Shown: in pieces, positions 20,323 through 30,701 of the stretch | Layout: every line of letters starts with the position of its first letter | Numbering within the stretch: position 1 is the stretch's first letter | From: Caballeronia glebae | GTDB taxonomy: Bacteria; Pseudomonadota; Gammaproteobacteria; Burkholderiales; Burkholderiaceae | DNA length: 64,000 bases | NCBI RefSeq assembly: GCF_001545035.1 | Contig: NZ_FCOJ02000005.1 | Coordinates: 124,001-188,000 of the forward strand | Direction: 5' to 3' | Program-made: the position numbers and the translations under genes | The notes under the pieces: generated by a model | Told to the model about the DNA's origin: nothing | The model's database searches: none | Seen by the model: the letters and a program-made list of their open reading frames with translations, nothing else

Positions 20323-20698
20323 GGATTCACCGGAGAAAGCGTGGACAGCCTCAATCTCGAAAACTTTCGCTGTGACAGCCAGTTACGATCTTGATAGGAG
20401 CACTCGGAAACAGGTCTGGCGATGGCAAAAACTGCCGTCCTTTTCCTATAGATACCCGCAAATTATAAGGTATCATTACACGTTCGACTCACCTCTGGAA
20501 CGGCTTGTGGGCGGCTTTCTCCCTGAATTAGCGGTTAGTGAGAAACGTTTGCGTACAGCGTTCCGTTCTGCGTTAGATTTGTTCCCGGATTTGCCCTCCC
20601 CGGCGAGCGTTCGTCGCTCCGGCAAACCGTTATTTTTTCCGCTGCCGTCCCCGGCGCTCTTTGCGACGAACGGCCACCAAGCGAGACAGGATTTTTGA
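20323..20698. promoter_or_regulatory. Divergent promoter region of gatCAB and mreB
   Basis: 376 bp between the two divergent operons, with an A/T-rich centre at 20440-20480. A perfect TATAAT on the minus strand (20462-20467) could be the -10 of gatCAB; no clear -35 is seen. On the plus strand TATAAG (20464-20469) or TATCAT (20471-20476) could serve mreB, again without a strong -35. Open frames crossing this region show no protein motifs. Confidence 0.45.
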
Positions 20699-21742
<1,044 letters not shown>

Positions 21743-21825
21743 TCTCCCAACTTTCGCCCTGCTTCTTCCGGGCGTAATGATCTTCGACGCGACAGCCATC
21801 AGCACCCGCGTAACGCGACGCGCGC

Positions 21826-21850
21826 ACGGCCCGGCATCTGTCCGGGCCGT
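21826..21850 (+). other. GC-rich hairpin between mreB and mreC
   Basis: A 9-bp perfect inverted repeat (ACGGCCCGG 21826-21834, CCGGGCCGT 21842-21850) with a 7-nt loop sits in the 193-bp gap. No U tract follows, so it is not a canonical terminator. It could stabilise the mreB transcript or partly uncouple it from mreC. Confidence 0.4.
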
Positions 21851-21935
21851 TGTCGGAACTGCGTAGGGCAGGCTTCGCCGCCGGCGAAATGACCTGCAGC
21901 ATCGAACCATCCGTTCACGGCCCTCGGCGCCGACC

Positions 21936-23057
21936 ATGGAATACAGTCCGCCGCCTCTTTTCAAGCAAGGCCCATCCGCGCTCGCGCGCCTGATCTTCTT
22001 CGTGGTGCTCGCCATCGCGCTGCTGGTCTCGGACGCTCGCTTCAGCACGCTGGAAATCGTTCGCGGAATGCTCGGCGCGGGGCTTTATCCGTTGCAGCGC
22101 GCGGCGCTGGTGCCGCGCGACATCTTCATGGGCGCCGCGGATCTCGCCGTGACGAGCGCAACGCTGCGCGGCGAAAACAAGACCCTCGCCGACAAGAACC
22201 TGGAACTTTCCGTGAAGGCAGGCGACGCGGCGCAACTCGCCACCGAGAATGCGCATTTGCGCGCGCTGCTCAATCTGCAATCGCGCGCGACCACGGACGA
22301 AACGCCTGCCGAAATCCAGTACGACACGCGCGATCCGTTCACGCAGAAAGTCGTGATCGGCAAGGGTTCGCAGCAGAATATTCAGGACGGCGCGCCGGTC
22401 GTCACCGAAGACGGTGTGATCGGTCAGGTCACGCGCGTGTTTCCGTTGCAGTCCGAAGTCACGCTGCTCACCGACAAGGACCAGGCCGTTCCCGTGCAAA
22501 TCGCGCGCACCGGCTTGCGCAGCGTGATCTACGGCACGCCGAAGGGTGACACGCTCGATCTTCGCTTCGTACCGATCAGCGCCGACGTGCAGGCCGGCGA
22601 CGAACTCGTGACGAGCGGCCTCGACGGCATTTATCCGCCGGGCCTGCCGGTCGCGAAGGTGCTGCGCGTCGACAAGCAGGCGGACACGGCGTTCGCGCGC
22701 GTCGTCTGCGTGCCGATCGCGGCGGTGCGCGGCGCGCGCCAGTTGCTCGTGCTGCACTACAACTTGAATCAGCCGCCGAATCCGATCGAAGTCGAAGCGG
22801 CCGCTGCCGCCAGGGACGCGAAGGAAAACAAGGGCAAGAAGAAGCCCGCGCCGAAGGCGGCGGTCGCAGCGGGCGCGAGCGGCGCATCGGCGGCGGCGGG
22901 CGCGTCGGCTCCCGCGCTGGCGGCAACCGTGCCGGCCAAGCCCTCGGAAGCGTCCGCGGCCAAGGCGACGCCGCCCAAGGCGGCATCGGGCGCGGCGGCG
23001 AAGTCGTCGAAGAAGGCGCACGCGCCGAAACCCGCATCTTCGGGAGCCGCGCGATGA
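21936..23057 (+). CDS. mreC: Rod shape-determining protein MreC
   Basis: This 373-residue periplasmic scaffold of the elongasome has a single membrane anchor (about 20-38) and a coiled-coil (about 60-110), followed by the beta-rich MreC core: DPFTQKVVIGKGS, VITEDG-like VVTEDGVIGQV and TSGLDGIYPPGLPVAKV. From about residue 285 to the end it is a low-complexity tail rich in Ala, Lys and Pro, absent from shorter MreC proteins. The start overlaps nothing; the stop overlaps mreD by 4 nt (ATGA). Confidence 0.95.
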   Translation: MEYSPPPLFKQGPSALARLIFFVVLAIALLVSDARFSTLEIVRGMLGAGLYPLQRAALVPRDIFMGAADLAVTSATLRGENKTLADKNLELSVKAGDAAQLATENAHLRALLNLQSRATTDETPAEIQYDTRDPFTQKVVIGKGSQQNIQDGAPVVTEDGVIGQVTRVFPLQSEVTLLTDKDQAVPVQIARTGLRSVIYGTPKGDTLDLRFVPISADVQAGDELVTSGLDGIYPPGLPVAKVLRVDKQADTAFARVVCVPIAAVRGARQLLVLHYNLNQPPNPIEVEAAAAARDAKENKGKKKPAPKAAVAAGASGASAAAGASAPALAATVPAKPSEASAAKATPPKAASGAAAKSSKKAHAPKPASSGAAR

Positions 23058-23566
23058 ACCGTCCGCAATACATCCTGCAGCCGGTCAACCCGTACTTCAT
23101 CACGTTTAGCCTGGCCGCCGGGTTCCTGCTGAACCTGATGCCCTGGGGACGGCTCATCGGCGTGCCGGATTTCGTCGCGCTCGTGCTGCTGTTCTGGAAC
23201 GTGCACCAGCCGCGCAAGGTCGGCATGGGCATCGCGTTCATGCTCGGCATCCTGATGGACGTGCACAACGCGAATCTGCTCGGCGAACACGCGCTGGCTT
23301 ACACGCTTCTTTCGTACGGCGCGATCACGATTCATCGCCGCGTGCTGTGGATGACGCTGCCTGTGCAGACGTTCGTCGTCGCGCCGCTGCTCGTGGGCGC
23401 GCATCTCGTGCCGTTCGTCATCCGCCTGATGACGGGCGCCGCGTTCCCCGGCTGGAGTTATCTGGTCAACGGTTTCGTCGAAGCGCTGCTCTGGCCGATC
23501 GCAAGTTTTCTGTTGCTGATGCCGCAACGCCGCGCCGCCGACCCGGACGATACGCGTCCAATCTGA
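23054..23566 (+). CDS. mreD: Rod shape-determining protein MreD
   Basis: This 170-residue inner membrane protein with about five helices belongs to the elongasome. It starts MNRPQYILQPVNPYFI and includes GIAFMLGILMDVHNANLLGEHAL-type sequence near residue 60, typical of MreD. It is translationally coupled to mreC by a 4-nt overlap and followed by mrdA after 80 bp. Confidence 0.95.
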   Translation: MNRPQYILQPVNPYFITFSLAAGFLLNLMPWGRLIGVPDFVALVLLFWNVHQPRKVGMGIAFMLGILMDVHNANLLGEHALAYTLLSYGAITIHRRVLWMTLPVQTFVVAPLLVGAHLVPFVIRLMTGAAFPGWSYLVNGFVEALLWPIASFLLLMPQRRAADPDDTRPI

Positions 23567-23646
23567 GTCTTGCCACGCGGCGCCGGATCACGGAATAAAC
23601 CGCCGCGCGAACTACACTTGAATCGCGAGCACACCGCGAAAGCTGC

Positions 23647-25941
23647 ATGACCGAAATAAAGAACACCGAGCAACAGTTGTCGAAGTTCCGCCTGCGCGTC
23701 GCGGCGGCGGGACTGTTCGTGTTCATCTGCTTCGGGCTGATCGGGCTGCGTTTCCTCTATTTGCAGGTCTGGCATTTCAGCAAATACTCGTTGCAGGCGA
23801 ACGAGAACCGCATTTCAGTCGCGCCGATCGTGCCGAATCGCGGCATCATCACCGACCGCAACGGCGTCGTGCTGGCGAAAAACTATTCGGCGTACACGCT
23901 CGAAATCACGCGCTCGAAGATCAACGGCACGCTCGACGAAACTATCGACGAACTCTCGCAGGTCATTCCGATCGACGCGCGCGACCGTCGCCGTTTCAAG
24001 AAACTGCTCGAAGACTCGAAGAATTTCGAAAGCCTGCCGATCCGCACGCGTCTCACCGATGAGGAAGTCGCGAAGTTCACGGCGCAGCGTTACCGCTTTC
24101 CCGGCGTGGAAGTGCGGGCGCGCCTGTTCCGCCAATATCCGCTCGGCGCGACTGCCGCGCACGTGATCGGCTACATCGGGCGCATTTCGCAGCGCGATCA
24201 GGAGCGCATCGACGACGCGAGCGACGCCAACGACGAAAGCTCGGATCACTACGATCCGCGCCTCGACGCCAACAACTACAAGGGCACGGATTACGTCGGC
24301 AAGATCGGCGTCGAACAGAGCTATGAAACCGAGTTGCACGGACTGACCGGTTTCGAGGAAGTGGAAGTGACCGCGGGCGGCCGTCCGGTTCGCACGATGT
24401 CGCGCACGCAGGCGACGCCGGGCAACAATCTCGTGCTTTCGCTCGATATCGGGCTGCAGCAGGTCGCCGAGCAGGCGTTCGCGGGCAAGCGCGGCGCGCT
24501 CGTCGCGATCGAGCCGTCCACCGGCGACGTGCTCGCGTTCGTGTCGGCGCCGAGCTTCGATCCCAACTCGTTCGTCGACGGCATCGACCAGCAGACCTGG
24601 GATGCGCTCAACAACTCGCCCGATCACCCGCTTCTGAACCGGCCGCTGCACGGCACGTATCCGCCGGGCTCCACGTACAAGCCGTTCATGGCGCTCGCCG
24701 CGCTCGCGCTGCACAAGCGCACGCCGGGCTGGGGCTTTCAGGATCCGGGCTACTTCACGTTCGGCAACCACACGTTCCGCAACGACGTGCGTTCGGGCCA
24801 GGGCTGGGTGGACATGAACCGCGCGATCGTCGTCTCGAACGACACGTATTTCTACATGCTCGCGCGCGATCTCGGCGTGAACGCGATGGCCGGCTTCATG
24901 AAGCCGTGGGGCTTTGGCCAGATCACGGGTATCGACATCGCGGGCGAGGCGCGCGGCATTCTTCCGTCGACGGAATGGAAGCGCAAGGCGTACCGCAAGC
25001 CCGAACAGCAGCGCTGGTACGAAGGCGAAACGATCAGTCTCGGCATCGGTCAGGGCTACAACTCGTTCACGATCCTGCAGCTCGCGCACGCCACCGCGAC
25101 GCTCGCGAACGACGGCGTCGTGATGAAGCCGCACCTCGTGCGCGACGTCGAGAACCCGATCACGAAAGACATACGCGTAACCGTGCGCGACGCGAGCAGC
25201 AGGATTCCGGTCAGGCAACAGGACATCGATTTCATCAAGCACGCGATGCAAGGCGTCGTGACGAACGGCACGGCGAACAAGGTCTTCGCCGGCGCGCCGT
25301 ATTCCGCGGCCGGCAAGACAGGCACGGCGCAGGTCTATTCGCTGCAGGGCTCGAACTACCGGGGCCACGGAGGCACCGCCGAGCATCTGCGCGACCACGC
25401 GCTCTTCATCGCGTTCGCGCCGGCCGAGCAGCCGAAGATCGCAATCGCGCTGATCGTCGAAAACGGCGGGTGGGGCGCGGAATCGGCCGGCCCGATCGCG
25501 CGCAAGGTGCTCGACTATTATCTGATCGACCGTCTCAAGCCGGGCGCGCAAGCGGCTGCCGTCGCGGCGGCGGCGTCGGCCACGGCCGATGTCGGTCTGC
25601 CGATGATCGGCGGCACGCAATCGCCCGCCGCCGCCGCGTTGCCGGCGTCGGTGGCGAATTCGTCGCCGGCATTTTCGCCGGCGGCCGCGTCGAATCCGGA
25701 TGTCGCGAAGGCAGTCTCCCCGCCCGCGCTGGCTGCTTCGGCCCCGAAAGCCTCGAAGCCGCGCGCCGCATCGGCTGCGCCCGCTGCGCCCGCGGCGGCG
25801 CTGCCCGCGCTGCCGGCTTCCACGCCCGGCCGCGCGCCCGCGCCGAAAAAGCGCGCGACCGAGCCGACGCCCGCCATGGTGCGCGGCAATGAAAACGACG
25901 GTGTGCGCGTTCTCGCGCCGTCCGGCGGCATCGACGAGTAA
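23647..25941 (+). CDS. mrdA: Penicillin-binding protein 2 (transpeptidase)
   Basis: This 764-residue class B PBP cross-links peptidoglycan during elongation. It has an N-terminal anchor (about 18-38), a dimerisation domain starting VPNRGIITDRNG, and a transpeptidase domain. The active Ser342 is in GSTYK, the SxN motif is VSND near 395, and KTGTAQ lies near 560. After about residue 635 an Ala/Pro/Ser-rich tail of ~130 residues runs to the end; E. coli PBP2 is 633 residues, so this is an extension. The rodA gene follows by 11 bp. Confidence 0.97.
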   Translation: MTEIKNTEQQLSKFRLRVAAAGLFVFICFGLIGLRFLYLQVWHFSKYSLQANENRISVAPIVPNRGIITDRNGVVLAKNYSAYTLEITRSKINGTLDETIDELSQVIPIDARDRRRFKKLLEDSKNFESLPIRTRLTDEEVAKFTAQRYRFPGVEVRARLFRQYPLGATAAHVIGYIGRISQRDQERIDDASDANDESSDHYDPRLDANNYKGTDYVGKIGVEQSYETELHGLTGFEEVEVTAGGRPVRTMSRTQATPGNNLVLSLDIGLQQVAEQAFAGKRGALVAIEPSTGDVLAFVSAPSFDPNSFVDGIDQQTWDALNNSPDHPLLNRPLHGTYPPGSTYKPFMALAALALHKRTPGWGFQDPGYFTFGNHTFRNDVRSGQGWVDMNRAIVVSNDTYFYMLARDLGVNAMAGFMKPWGFGQITGIDIAGEARGILPSTEWKRKAYRKPEQQRWYEGETISLGIGQGYNSFTILQLAHATATLANDGVVMKPHLVRDVENPITKDIRVTVRDASSRIPVRQQDIDFIKHAMQGVVTNGTANKVFAGAPYSAAGKTGTAQVYSLQGSNYRGHGGTAEHLRDHALFIAFAPAEQPKIAIALIVENGGWGAESAGPIARKVLDYYLIDRLKPGAQAAAVAAAASATADVGLPMIGGTQSPAAAALPASVANSSPAFSPAAASNPDVAKAVSPPALAASAPKASKPRAASAAPAAPAAALPALPASTPGRAPAPKKRATEPTPAMVRGNENDGVRVLAPSGGIDE

Positions 25942-25952
25942 AGGAAACCGCC

Positions 25953-27113
25953 ATGCAACTGCACATGCAATTAGACAAGCGCGAGCTGCTGGACCGCGCC
26001 AAGCGCATGTTCGCGGGCTTCGACAAGCCGCTCGCGCTGATCGTGTTCCTGCTGCTCTGCGTCGGAATCGTGACGCTCTACAGCGCCAGTCTCGATATGC
26101 CGGGACGTGTCGAAGACCAGTTGCGCAACATCATGCTGACCTTTGGCCTGATGTGGGTGCTCGCCAACATCCCGCCGCAAATGCTGATGCGCTTCGCCGT
26201 GCCGCTCTATACGGTCGGCGTCGCGTTGCTGATCGCGGTCGCCGCGTTCGGATTGACGCGCAAGGGCGCGAAACGCTGGCTCAATGTCGGCGTGGTGATC
26301 CAGCCATCTGAAATCATGAAGATCGCGATGCCGCTGATGCTCGCGTGGTACTACCAGAAGCGCGAGAGCAACATCCGCTGGTGGGATTATCTGGTCGGCT
26401 TCATCATTCTTCTGCTGCCCGTCGCCCTGATCGCGAAACAGCCGGATCTGGGCACGGCGGTGCTCGTGTTCGCGGCCGGCATGTTCGTCATCTATTTCGC
26501 CGGATTGAGTTTCAAGCTGATCGTGCCGGTGCTGGTCGCGGCGGTCATCGCGGTGGCGAGTATCGCGACGTTCCAGGACAAGATTTGTCAGCCCGAAGTC
26601 GTCTGGCCGATGATGCACGACTATCAGAAGCATCGCATCTGCACGCTGCTCGACCCGACTTCCGATCCGCTCGGCAAAGGCTTCCACACGATCCAGGCGG
26701 TGATCGCGATCGGCTCGGGCGGCACGTTCGGCAAAGGCTGGCTGAAGGGCACGCAGGCGCATCTCGAATTCATTCCCGAGAAGCACACCGACTTCATTTT
26801 CGCCGTGTTCTCCGAAGAGTTCGGGCTCGCGGGCGGGCTCGTGCTGCTCTTTCTCTACATGGCGCTCATCGCGCGCGGGCTGTTCATCGCGGCGAACGGC
26901 GCAACCTTCTTCGGGCGATTATTGGCCGGATCGCTCACGCTCGCGTTCTTTACTTACGCGTTCGTCAATATCGGCATGGTGAGCGGGATTCTGCCGGTCG
27001 TCGGCGTGCCGCTGCCGTTCATGAGTTACGGCGGAACCGCTCTGACGACGCTCGGCGTCGCGGTCGGGCTGATCATGAGCGTCGCGCGGCAAAAGCGCTT
27101 GATGCAGAGTTAG
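25953..27113 (+). CDS. rodA: Peptidoglycan glycosyltransferase RodA
   Basis: This 386-residue SEDS-family polytopic protein polymerises lipid II and partners with PBP2. It shows about ten helices and family motifs GAKRWLNVG, QPSEIMKIAMPL, AKQPDLGTAVLV, FIPEKHTDFIFAV and GVPLPFMSYGG. The essential Asp of SEDS proteins is in KQPDLGT. It is the last gene of the mre operon and is followed by a strong terminator. Confidence 0.97.
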   Translation: MQLHMQLDKRELLDRAKRMFAGFDKPLALIVFLLLCVGIVTLYSASLDMPGRVEDQLRNIMLTFGLMWVLANIPPQMLMRFAVPLYTVGVALLIAVAAFGLTRKGAKRWLNVGVVIQPSEIMKIAMPLMLAWYYQKRESNIRWWDYLVGFIILLLPVALIAKQPDLGTAVLVFAAGMFVIYFAGLSFKLIVPVLVAAVIAVASIATFQDKICQPEVVWPMMHDYQKHRICTLLDPTSDPLGKGFHTIQAVIAIGSGGTFGKGWLKGTQAHLEFIPEKHTDFIFAVFSEEFGLAGGLVLLFLYMALIARGLFIAANGATFFGRLLAGSLTLAFFTYAFVNIGMVSGILPVVGVPLPFMSYGGTALTTLGVAVGLIMSVARQKRLMQS

Positions 27114-27134
27114 CCGGCTGTTGTTTCAAGCATG

Positions 27135-27162
27135 AGCCGCGGCTTCGTCCGCGGCTTTTTTT
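27135..27162 (+). terminator. Intrinsic terminator of the mre-mrdA-rodA operon
   Basis: An 8-bp GC-rich stem (AGCCGCGG 27135-27142, CCGCGGCT 27149-27156) with loop CTTCGT is followed by a run of seven T. It begins 22 bp after the rodA stop. Confidence 0.93.
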
Positions 27163-27176
27163 ATCGGCGCGCGCCG

Positions 27177-27869
27177 TTACTGCGGCTTCTTCTGTTCGAG
27201 TTCGGCGCTCAACTGCAGATACTTGAGCTTGGCCGCCGGATCGCCCTGCGCGGCGGCGGCGGCGTAATAAGCGCGCGCGACGTTCAGATTGCGCTCGACG
27301 CCATCGCCGCCGCGTTCATAGAACGATCCCGCGACGTACTGCGCGGTCATGTCGCCGCCTTCCGCAGCCTTCTTGTACCAGGTGAACGCCTGCGTGTTGT
27401 CGCGCGCGGTGCCGCGTCCGTCGAGGAACTGGTTGGCGAGCGCGAGTTCGGCCTGCACGTGGCCCTGATTCGCCGCGCGCAAGAACCAGCGATGCGCCTC
27501 CGCCGGGTCCTTCTCGACGAACTGGCCATCGTCGTACATCTTGCCGTAGACGTATTGCGCGTGCGTCATGTTGGCGTCGGCGGCGCGGCGCAGCCATTTC
27601 TTGCCTTCCTGCACGTCCGCCGGGCCGCCTTCGCCGTTGAGCAGCATCATCGCGTAGTTGAATTCGGCGAGACGGCTGCCCTTTTGCGCCGCGCGCCGGA
27701 ACTCCGATCGCGCCGCGACGAGATTGCCCGCGTTGTAATCAGCGACGGCGTTTTGCGTCGTGATATCGGTCAGCCGGGGCGCGTTGTCGGCGTAGGCCGC
27801 GCCAATCGGTATCGACAGCGATATCGACAGGCTCATCGCGGCGATCACCGACGCCATGGCGGTTTTCAT
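27177..27869 (-). CDS. Secreted Sel1-repeat (SLR) protein
   Basis: This 230-residue protein has a signal peptide ending near AAYAD (residue ~27), so it should be periplasmic. The remainder is about five Sel1-like repeats of ~36 residues, with cores such as AEFNYAMMLLNGEGG, AQYVYGKMYDDGQ, AELALANQFLDGRG and AQYVAGSFYERGG. Such repeats make a helical solenoid for protein-protein contact; no catalytic residues are seen. The ATG follows GGAGG by 8 nt, which rules out the longer open frame. Its start overlaps the aldolase stop (ATGA). Function unknown. Confidence 0.85.
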   Translation of the reverse strand: MKTAMASVIAAMSLSISLSIPIGAAYADNAPRLTDITTQNAVADYNAGNLVAARSEFRRAAQKGSRLAEFNYAMMLLNGEGGPADVQEGKKWLRRAADANMTHAQYVYGKMYDDGQFVEKDPAEAHRWFLRAANQGHVQAELALANQFLDGRGTARDNTQAFTWYKKAAEGGDMTAQYVAGSFYERGGDGVERNLNVARAYYAAAAAQGDPAAKLKYLQLSAELEQKKPQ

Positions 27870-28648
27870 GATCTCGCCTCCTGTAACGCCTGACGCGTCG
27901 CCTTCAACAGCCACATCACATCCGCGCCGATCGCGACGAGCTTGATGCCCGCCTGCGCGTACTGCTTCGCGCTCGCGGCATCGAGCGCGAAAATGCCGCT
28001 CGCGATGCCCGCGCGATTCGCCGCATCGACGATCTTCGTGATCGCCGCCTGCACGTCCGGATGTTTGCCGTCGCCGAGATGACCGAGGCTCGCCGCGAGG
28101 TCCGCCGGGCCGATGAAGAGGCAATCGATGCCGGGCGTCGCGGCGATTTCGTCGACGGCTTCGAGCGCCGCCACCGATTCGATCTGCACGATCGTCGCGA
28201 TCTGCGCATTCGCGCTCGCCATGTAGTCGCGACGCATACCGTATGCCGCCGCGCGCACCGCGCCCGCGACACCGCGCAGGCCGTGCAGCGCCGCTTCGGT
28301 CGGATATTGCGTGAGCCGCACGATGCGCGCCGCCTCCTCCGCCGATTGCACGTTCGGGAACATCAGCGTGCGCGCGCCCGCGTCGAGCGCGCGCTTGACG
28401 AGCCAGCCCTCGTTGGCCGGCACGCGCACGATTGGCTCGCTCGGCAGATGCGCGGCGGCGATCGCGCGCAACTGGGCGACGACGTCGGCGCTATCGTTCG
28501 GCGAGTGCTCCATGTCGATGCATAACCAGTCGAAGCCCGCGTGCGCGAGCGCTTCGGCGGCATCGGCGCTGCCGAGCGACAGCCACAGGCCGAACAAGGT
28601 GCCCGGTTCGGAAAAACGCTGCTTGAGGGGATTGGTGAAACTGCTCAT
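27866..28648 (-). CDS. HpcH/HpaI family aldolase
   Basis: This 260-residue class II pyruvate aldolase resembles HpaI (4-hydroxy-2-oxoheptanedioate aldolase) and RhmA (2-keto-3-deoxy-L-rhamnonate aldolase). Motifs: FGLWLSLGS (19-27), WLCIDMEHSPND (41-52), VRVPANEG near 75, IVQIESVAALE with the metal-binding Glu near 151, and CLFIGPADLAASLG with the Asp ligand near 175. It should cleave a 4-hydroxy-2-oxo acid to pyruvate and an aldehyde; the true substrate is unknown, as no pathway genes are adjacent. It is coupled to the downstream Sel1 gene. Confidence 0.88.
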   Translation of the reverse strand: MSSFTNPLKQRFSEPGTLFGLWLSLGSADAAEALAHAGFDWLCIDMEHSPNDSADVVAQLRAIAAAHLPSEPIVRVPANEGWLVKRALDAGARTLMFPNVQSAEEAARIVRLTQYPTEAALHGLRGVAGAVRAAAYGMRRDYMASANAQIATIVQIESVAALEAVDEIAATPGIDCLFIGPADLAASLGHLGDGKHPDVQAAITKIVDAANRAGIASGIFALDAASAKQYAQAGIKLVAIGADVMWLLKATRQALQEARS

Positions 28649-28829
28649 CGCGCGTCTCCTTCGAGGGTTTGAAGGATGACCGCGCGCGGCCGCTTGCGGA
28701 ACGGAAGAAGTGACGGCATGCGTGCGCTCCGTGTCTCGCCGCCTCGGAGGATGGGCGACTCATCGGACGATCATACCGTGACAAAAGCGCGCGCGCCGGA
28801 GCGGTTCCCAGCGGCACGCATGCGCGAAA

Positions 28830-29276
28830 TCAGTCGCGCTCGACGTCGGCCCAGCAGTTCGGCGTTTCGAAAAGACGCAAGCGCTTGAGCTTGAGATTGA
28901 CGCCGTAGTGGGCGTCGTACACGTCCGCGAGAATGTTGAACGCGACGGCCGCCAGGTTCTCGACGGTCGGAATGCGATCCAGCACGACGGTCTTGTGATC
29001 CGGCAGCGTTTGCAGGAACTCGCGCACCTTGACATCGCCCTCGTAGACGATGAACGCGTGATCCCACTTGTTGACGAGATGCTCCATCGCGAGCGCTTTC
29101 ACGTCGGCGAAGTCCATCACCATGCCGCGGTCGGGCGCGCCTTCCACGTCGACGAGATCGCCTTGCAGCGTGATTTCGAGCACGTACCGATGCCCGTGCA
29201 AATTGCGGCACTGGCTGCGGTGATCGGGGATGCGGTGGCCCGCATCGAATTCGAGTTTTCGGGTAATCGTCTGCAC
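28830..29276 (-). CDS. queD: 6-carboxy-5,6,7,8-tetrahydropterin synthase QueD
   Basis: This 148-residue enzyme of the PTPS family makes 6-carboxytetrahydropterin from dihydroneopterin triphosphate, an early step of queuosine synthesis. Zinc ligands are His in EFDAGHR and the two His of LHGHRY; the catalytic Cys is in SQCRNLHGH. Other family features are MVMDFADVK, WDHAF and PTVENLA. No ATG fits the N-terminus (QTITRKLEFDAGH), so a GTG start is assumed; the site in front is weak. Last gene of queC-queE-queD. Confidence 0.93.
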   Translation of the reverse strand: MQTITRKLEFDAGHRIPDHRSQCRNLHGHRYVLEITLQGDLVDVEGAPDRGMVMDFADVKALAMEHLVNKWDHAFIVYEGDVKVREFLQTLPDHKTVVLDRIPTVENLAAVAFNILADVYDAHYGVNLKLKRLRLFETPNCWADVERD

Positions 29277-29296
29277 GTCGGCTGACCGTTTTCTAT

Positions 29297-29929
29297 TCAG
29301 GGGATGTTCAGGTATTTGTGCGTCTGCATCGACAGGCGCCACTTCGGATGTCGCTTGCACCAGTCGATCGCCAGCTTCGTGTTGATGTCGCGCGACGGGC
29401 CGTCCATCGGTTGCACGAGGAAATAGTCGAAGTCGAGCTTCTCGTAGTCCGCGAGACGCTGGTTGTCCTGCGGCACTACGACCTTCAACTCGTTGCCTTT
29501 TGTCACGACGAGCGGCGCGTCGGCCTTCGGGCTCACGCAAATCCAGTCGATGCTATCGAGCACCGGCAGCGAGCCGTTCGTCTCGATCGCCATTTCGAAG
29601 CCGGCTTCGTGCAGGGCATCGACGAAAGGCTGGTCGATCTGCAGCATCGGTTCGCCGCCCGTGCACACGACGAACTTGTGCGCCGCGCCTTCCGGCCACA
29701 GCGATGCGATCTTCGCGACGAGATCCGCAGGCGTCTTGTACTTGCCGCCGTTCTCGCCGTCCGTGCCAACGAAATCTGTGTCGCAAAACTGGCAGACGGC
29801 GTCCGCCCGATCTTCCTCGCGTCCCGACCACAAGTTGCAGCCCGCGAAACGGCAAAACACGGCCGGACGCCCGGCATTGGCGCCTTCGCCCTGCAACGTG
29901 TAGAAAATTTCCTTTACCGCATACGTCAT
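29297..29929 (-). CDS. queE: 7-carboxy-7-deazaguanine synthase QueE
   Basis: This 210-residue radical SAM enzyme makes 7-carboxy-7-deazaguanine from the QueD product. Instead of the usual CxxxCxxC, its cluster-binding cysteines are spaced C-x14-C-x2-C (from CNLWSGREE to CQFC, residues about 31-49), as in the proteobacterial QueE group. FYTLQGEGANAGRPAVF precedes them and TGGEPMLQ follows. The ATG reading MTYAVKEIFY was chosen because it matches the family N-terminus. Confidence 0.94.
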   Translation of the reverse strand: MTYAVKEIFYTLQGEGANAGRPAVFCRFAGCNLWSGREEDRADAVCQFCDTDFVGTDGENGGKYKTPADLVAKIASLWPEGAAHKFVVCTGGEPMLQIDQPFVDALHEAGFEMAIETNGSLPVLDSIDWICVSPKADAPLVVTKGNELKVVVPQDNQRLADYEKLDFDYFLVQPMDGPSRDINTKLAIDWCKRHPKWRLSMQTHKYLNIP

Positions 29930-29966
29930 GACTGCCCTGTCTGCCTCGTAAAACCCGTCGTAAATG

Positions 29967-30701
29967 TCAAACCGGTGCGGTATCGACCTGCTCGCCCGCG
30001 CGATACGCCTCATAGCCACGCTTACGCAGTTTGCATGCCGGGCACTGGCCGCAACCGAAGCCCCAGTCGTGCAGTTCCGCGCGCTCGCCGACATAGCACG
30101 TATGCGTCTCGACGCGGACCAGTTCGACGAGCGCTTCGCCGCCGAGCGTTTCAGCGAGCCGCCAGGTATCGGCTTTGTCGAGCCACATCAGCGGCGTTTC
30201 GAGCGCGTAGCGCGTTTCCATGCCGAGATTGAGCGCGACCTGCAGCGCTTTCATCGTGTCGTCGCGGCAATCCGGATAGCCGGAGAAGTCCGTCTCGCAC
30301 ATGCCGCCGACCAGCACCTTCAACCCGCGCCGATACGCCACTGCCGCCGCGATCGTCATGAACAGCAGATTGCGGCCCGGCACGAACGTGTTGGGCAGGC
30401 CGTTCGCGGTCGCCTCGATTTCGATCTCGCGAGTCATCGCGGTATCGCTGATCGCGCCGAGCACGGACAAGTCGACCGTGTGATCTTCGCCCAGGCGCTC
30501 GGCCCACTGCGGAAACTCGCGCACGATCGCGGCGCGAAAACCCTCGCGGCACTCCAGTTCCACGCGATGGCGTTGTCCGTAGTCGAAACCGAGCGTCTCC
30601 ACCGTCTTGTAACGTTCGAGCGCCCAGGCGAGGCACGTGGCCGAGTCCTGGCCGCCGGAGAACAGCACGAGTGCGCTGTCTTTAGCGTCTATCCGAGTCA
30701 C
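29967..30701 (-). CDS. queC: 7-cyano-7-deazaguanine synthase QueC
   Basis: This 244-residue ATP-dependent enzyme converts 7-carboxy-7-deazaguanine to preQ0. The PP-loop is [11 protein letters not shown] (near 14-24), followed by FDYGQRH. A C-terminal zinc site is formed by cysteines in [17 protein letters not shown]. The start is a GTG preceded by GGAG with 8-nt spacing; the frame is open for 100 more codons but that part is low-quality sequence. First gene of the operon. Confidence 0.94.
   Translation of the reverse strand: MTRIDAKDSALVLFSGGQDSATCLAWALERYKTVETLGFDYGQRHRVELECREGFRAAIVREFPQWAERLGEDHTVDLSVLGAISDTAMTREIEIEATANGLPNTFVPGRNLLFMTIAAAVAYRRGLKVLVGGMCETDFSGYPDCRDDTMKALQVALNLGMETRYALETPLMWLDKADTWRLAETLGGEALVELVRVETHTCYVGERAELHDWGFGCGQCPACKLRKRGYEAYRAGEQVDTAPV

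Noticed and set aside
21743-21935. Intrinsic terminator between mreB and mreC
   Set aside because: The hairpin has no U tract; recorded as a structure only.
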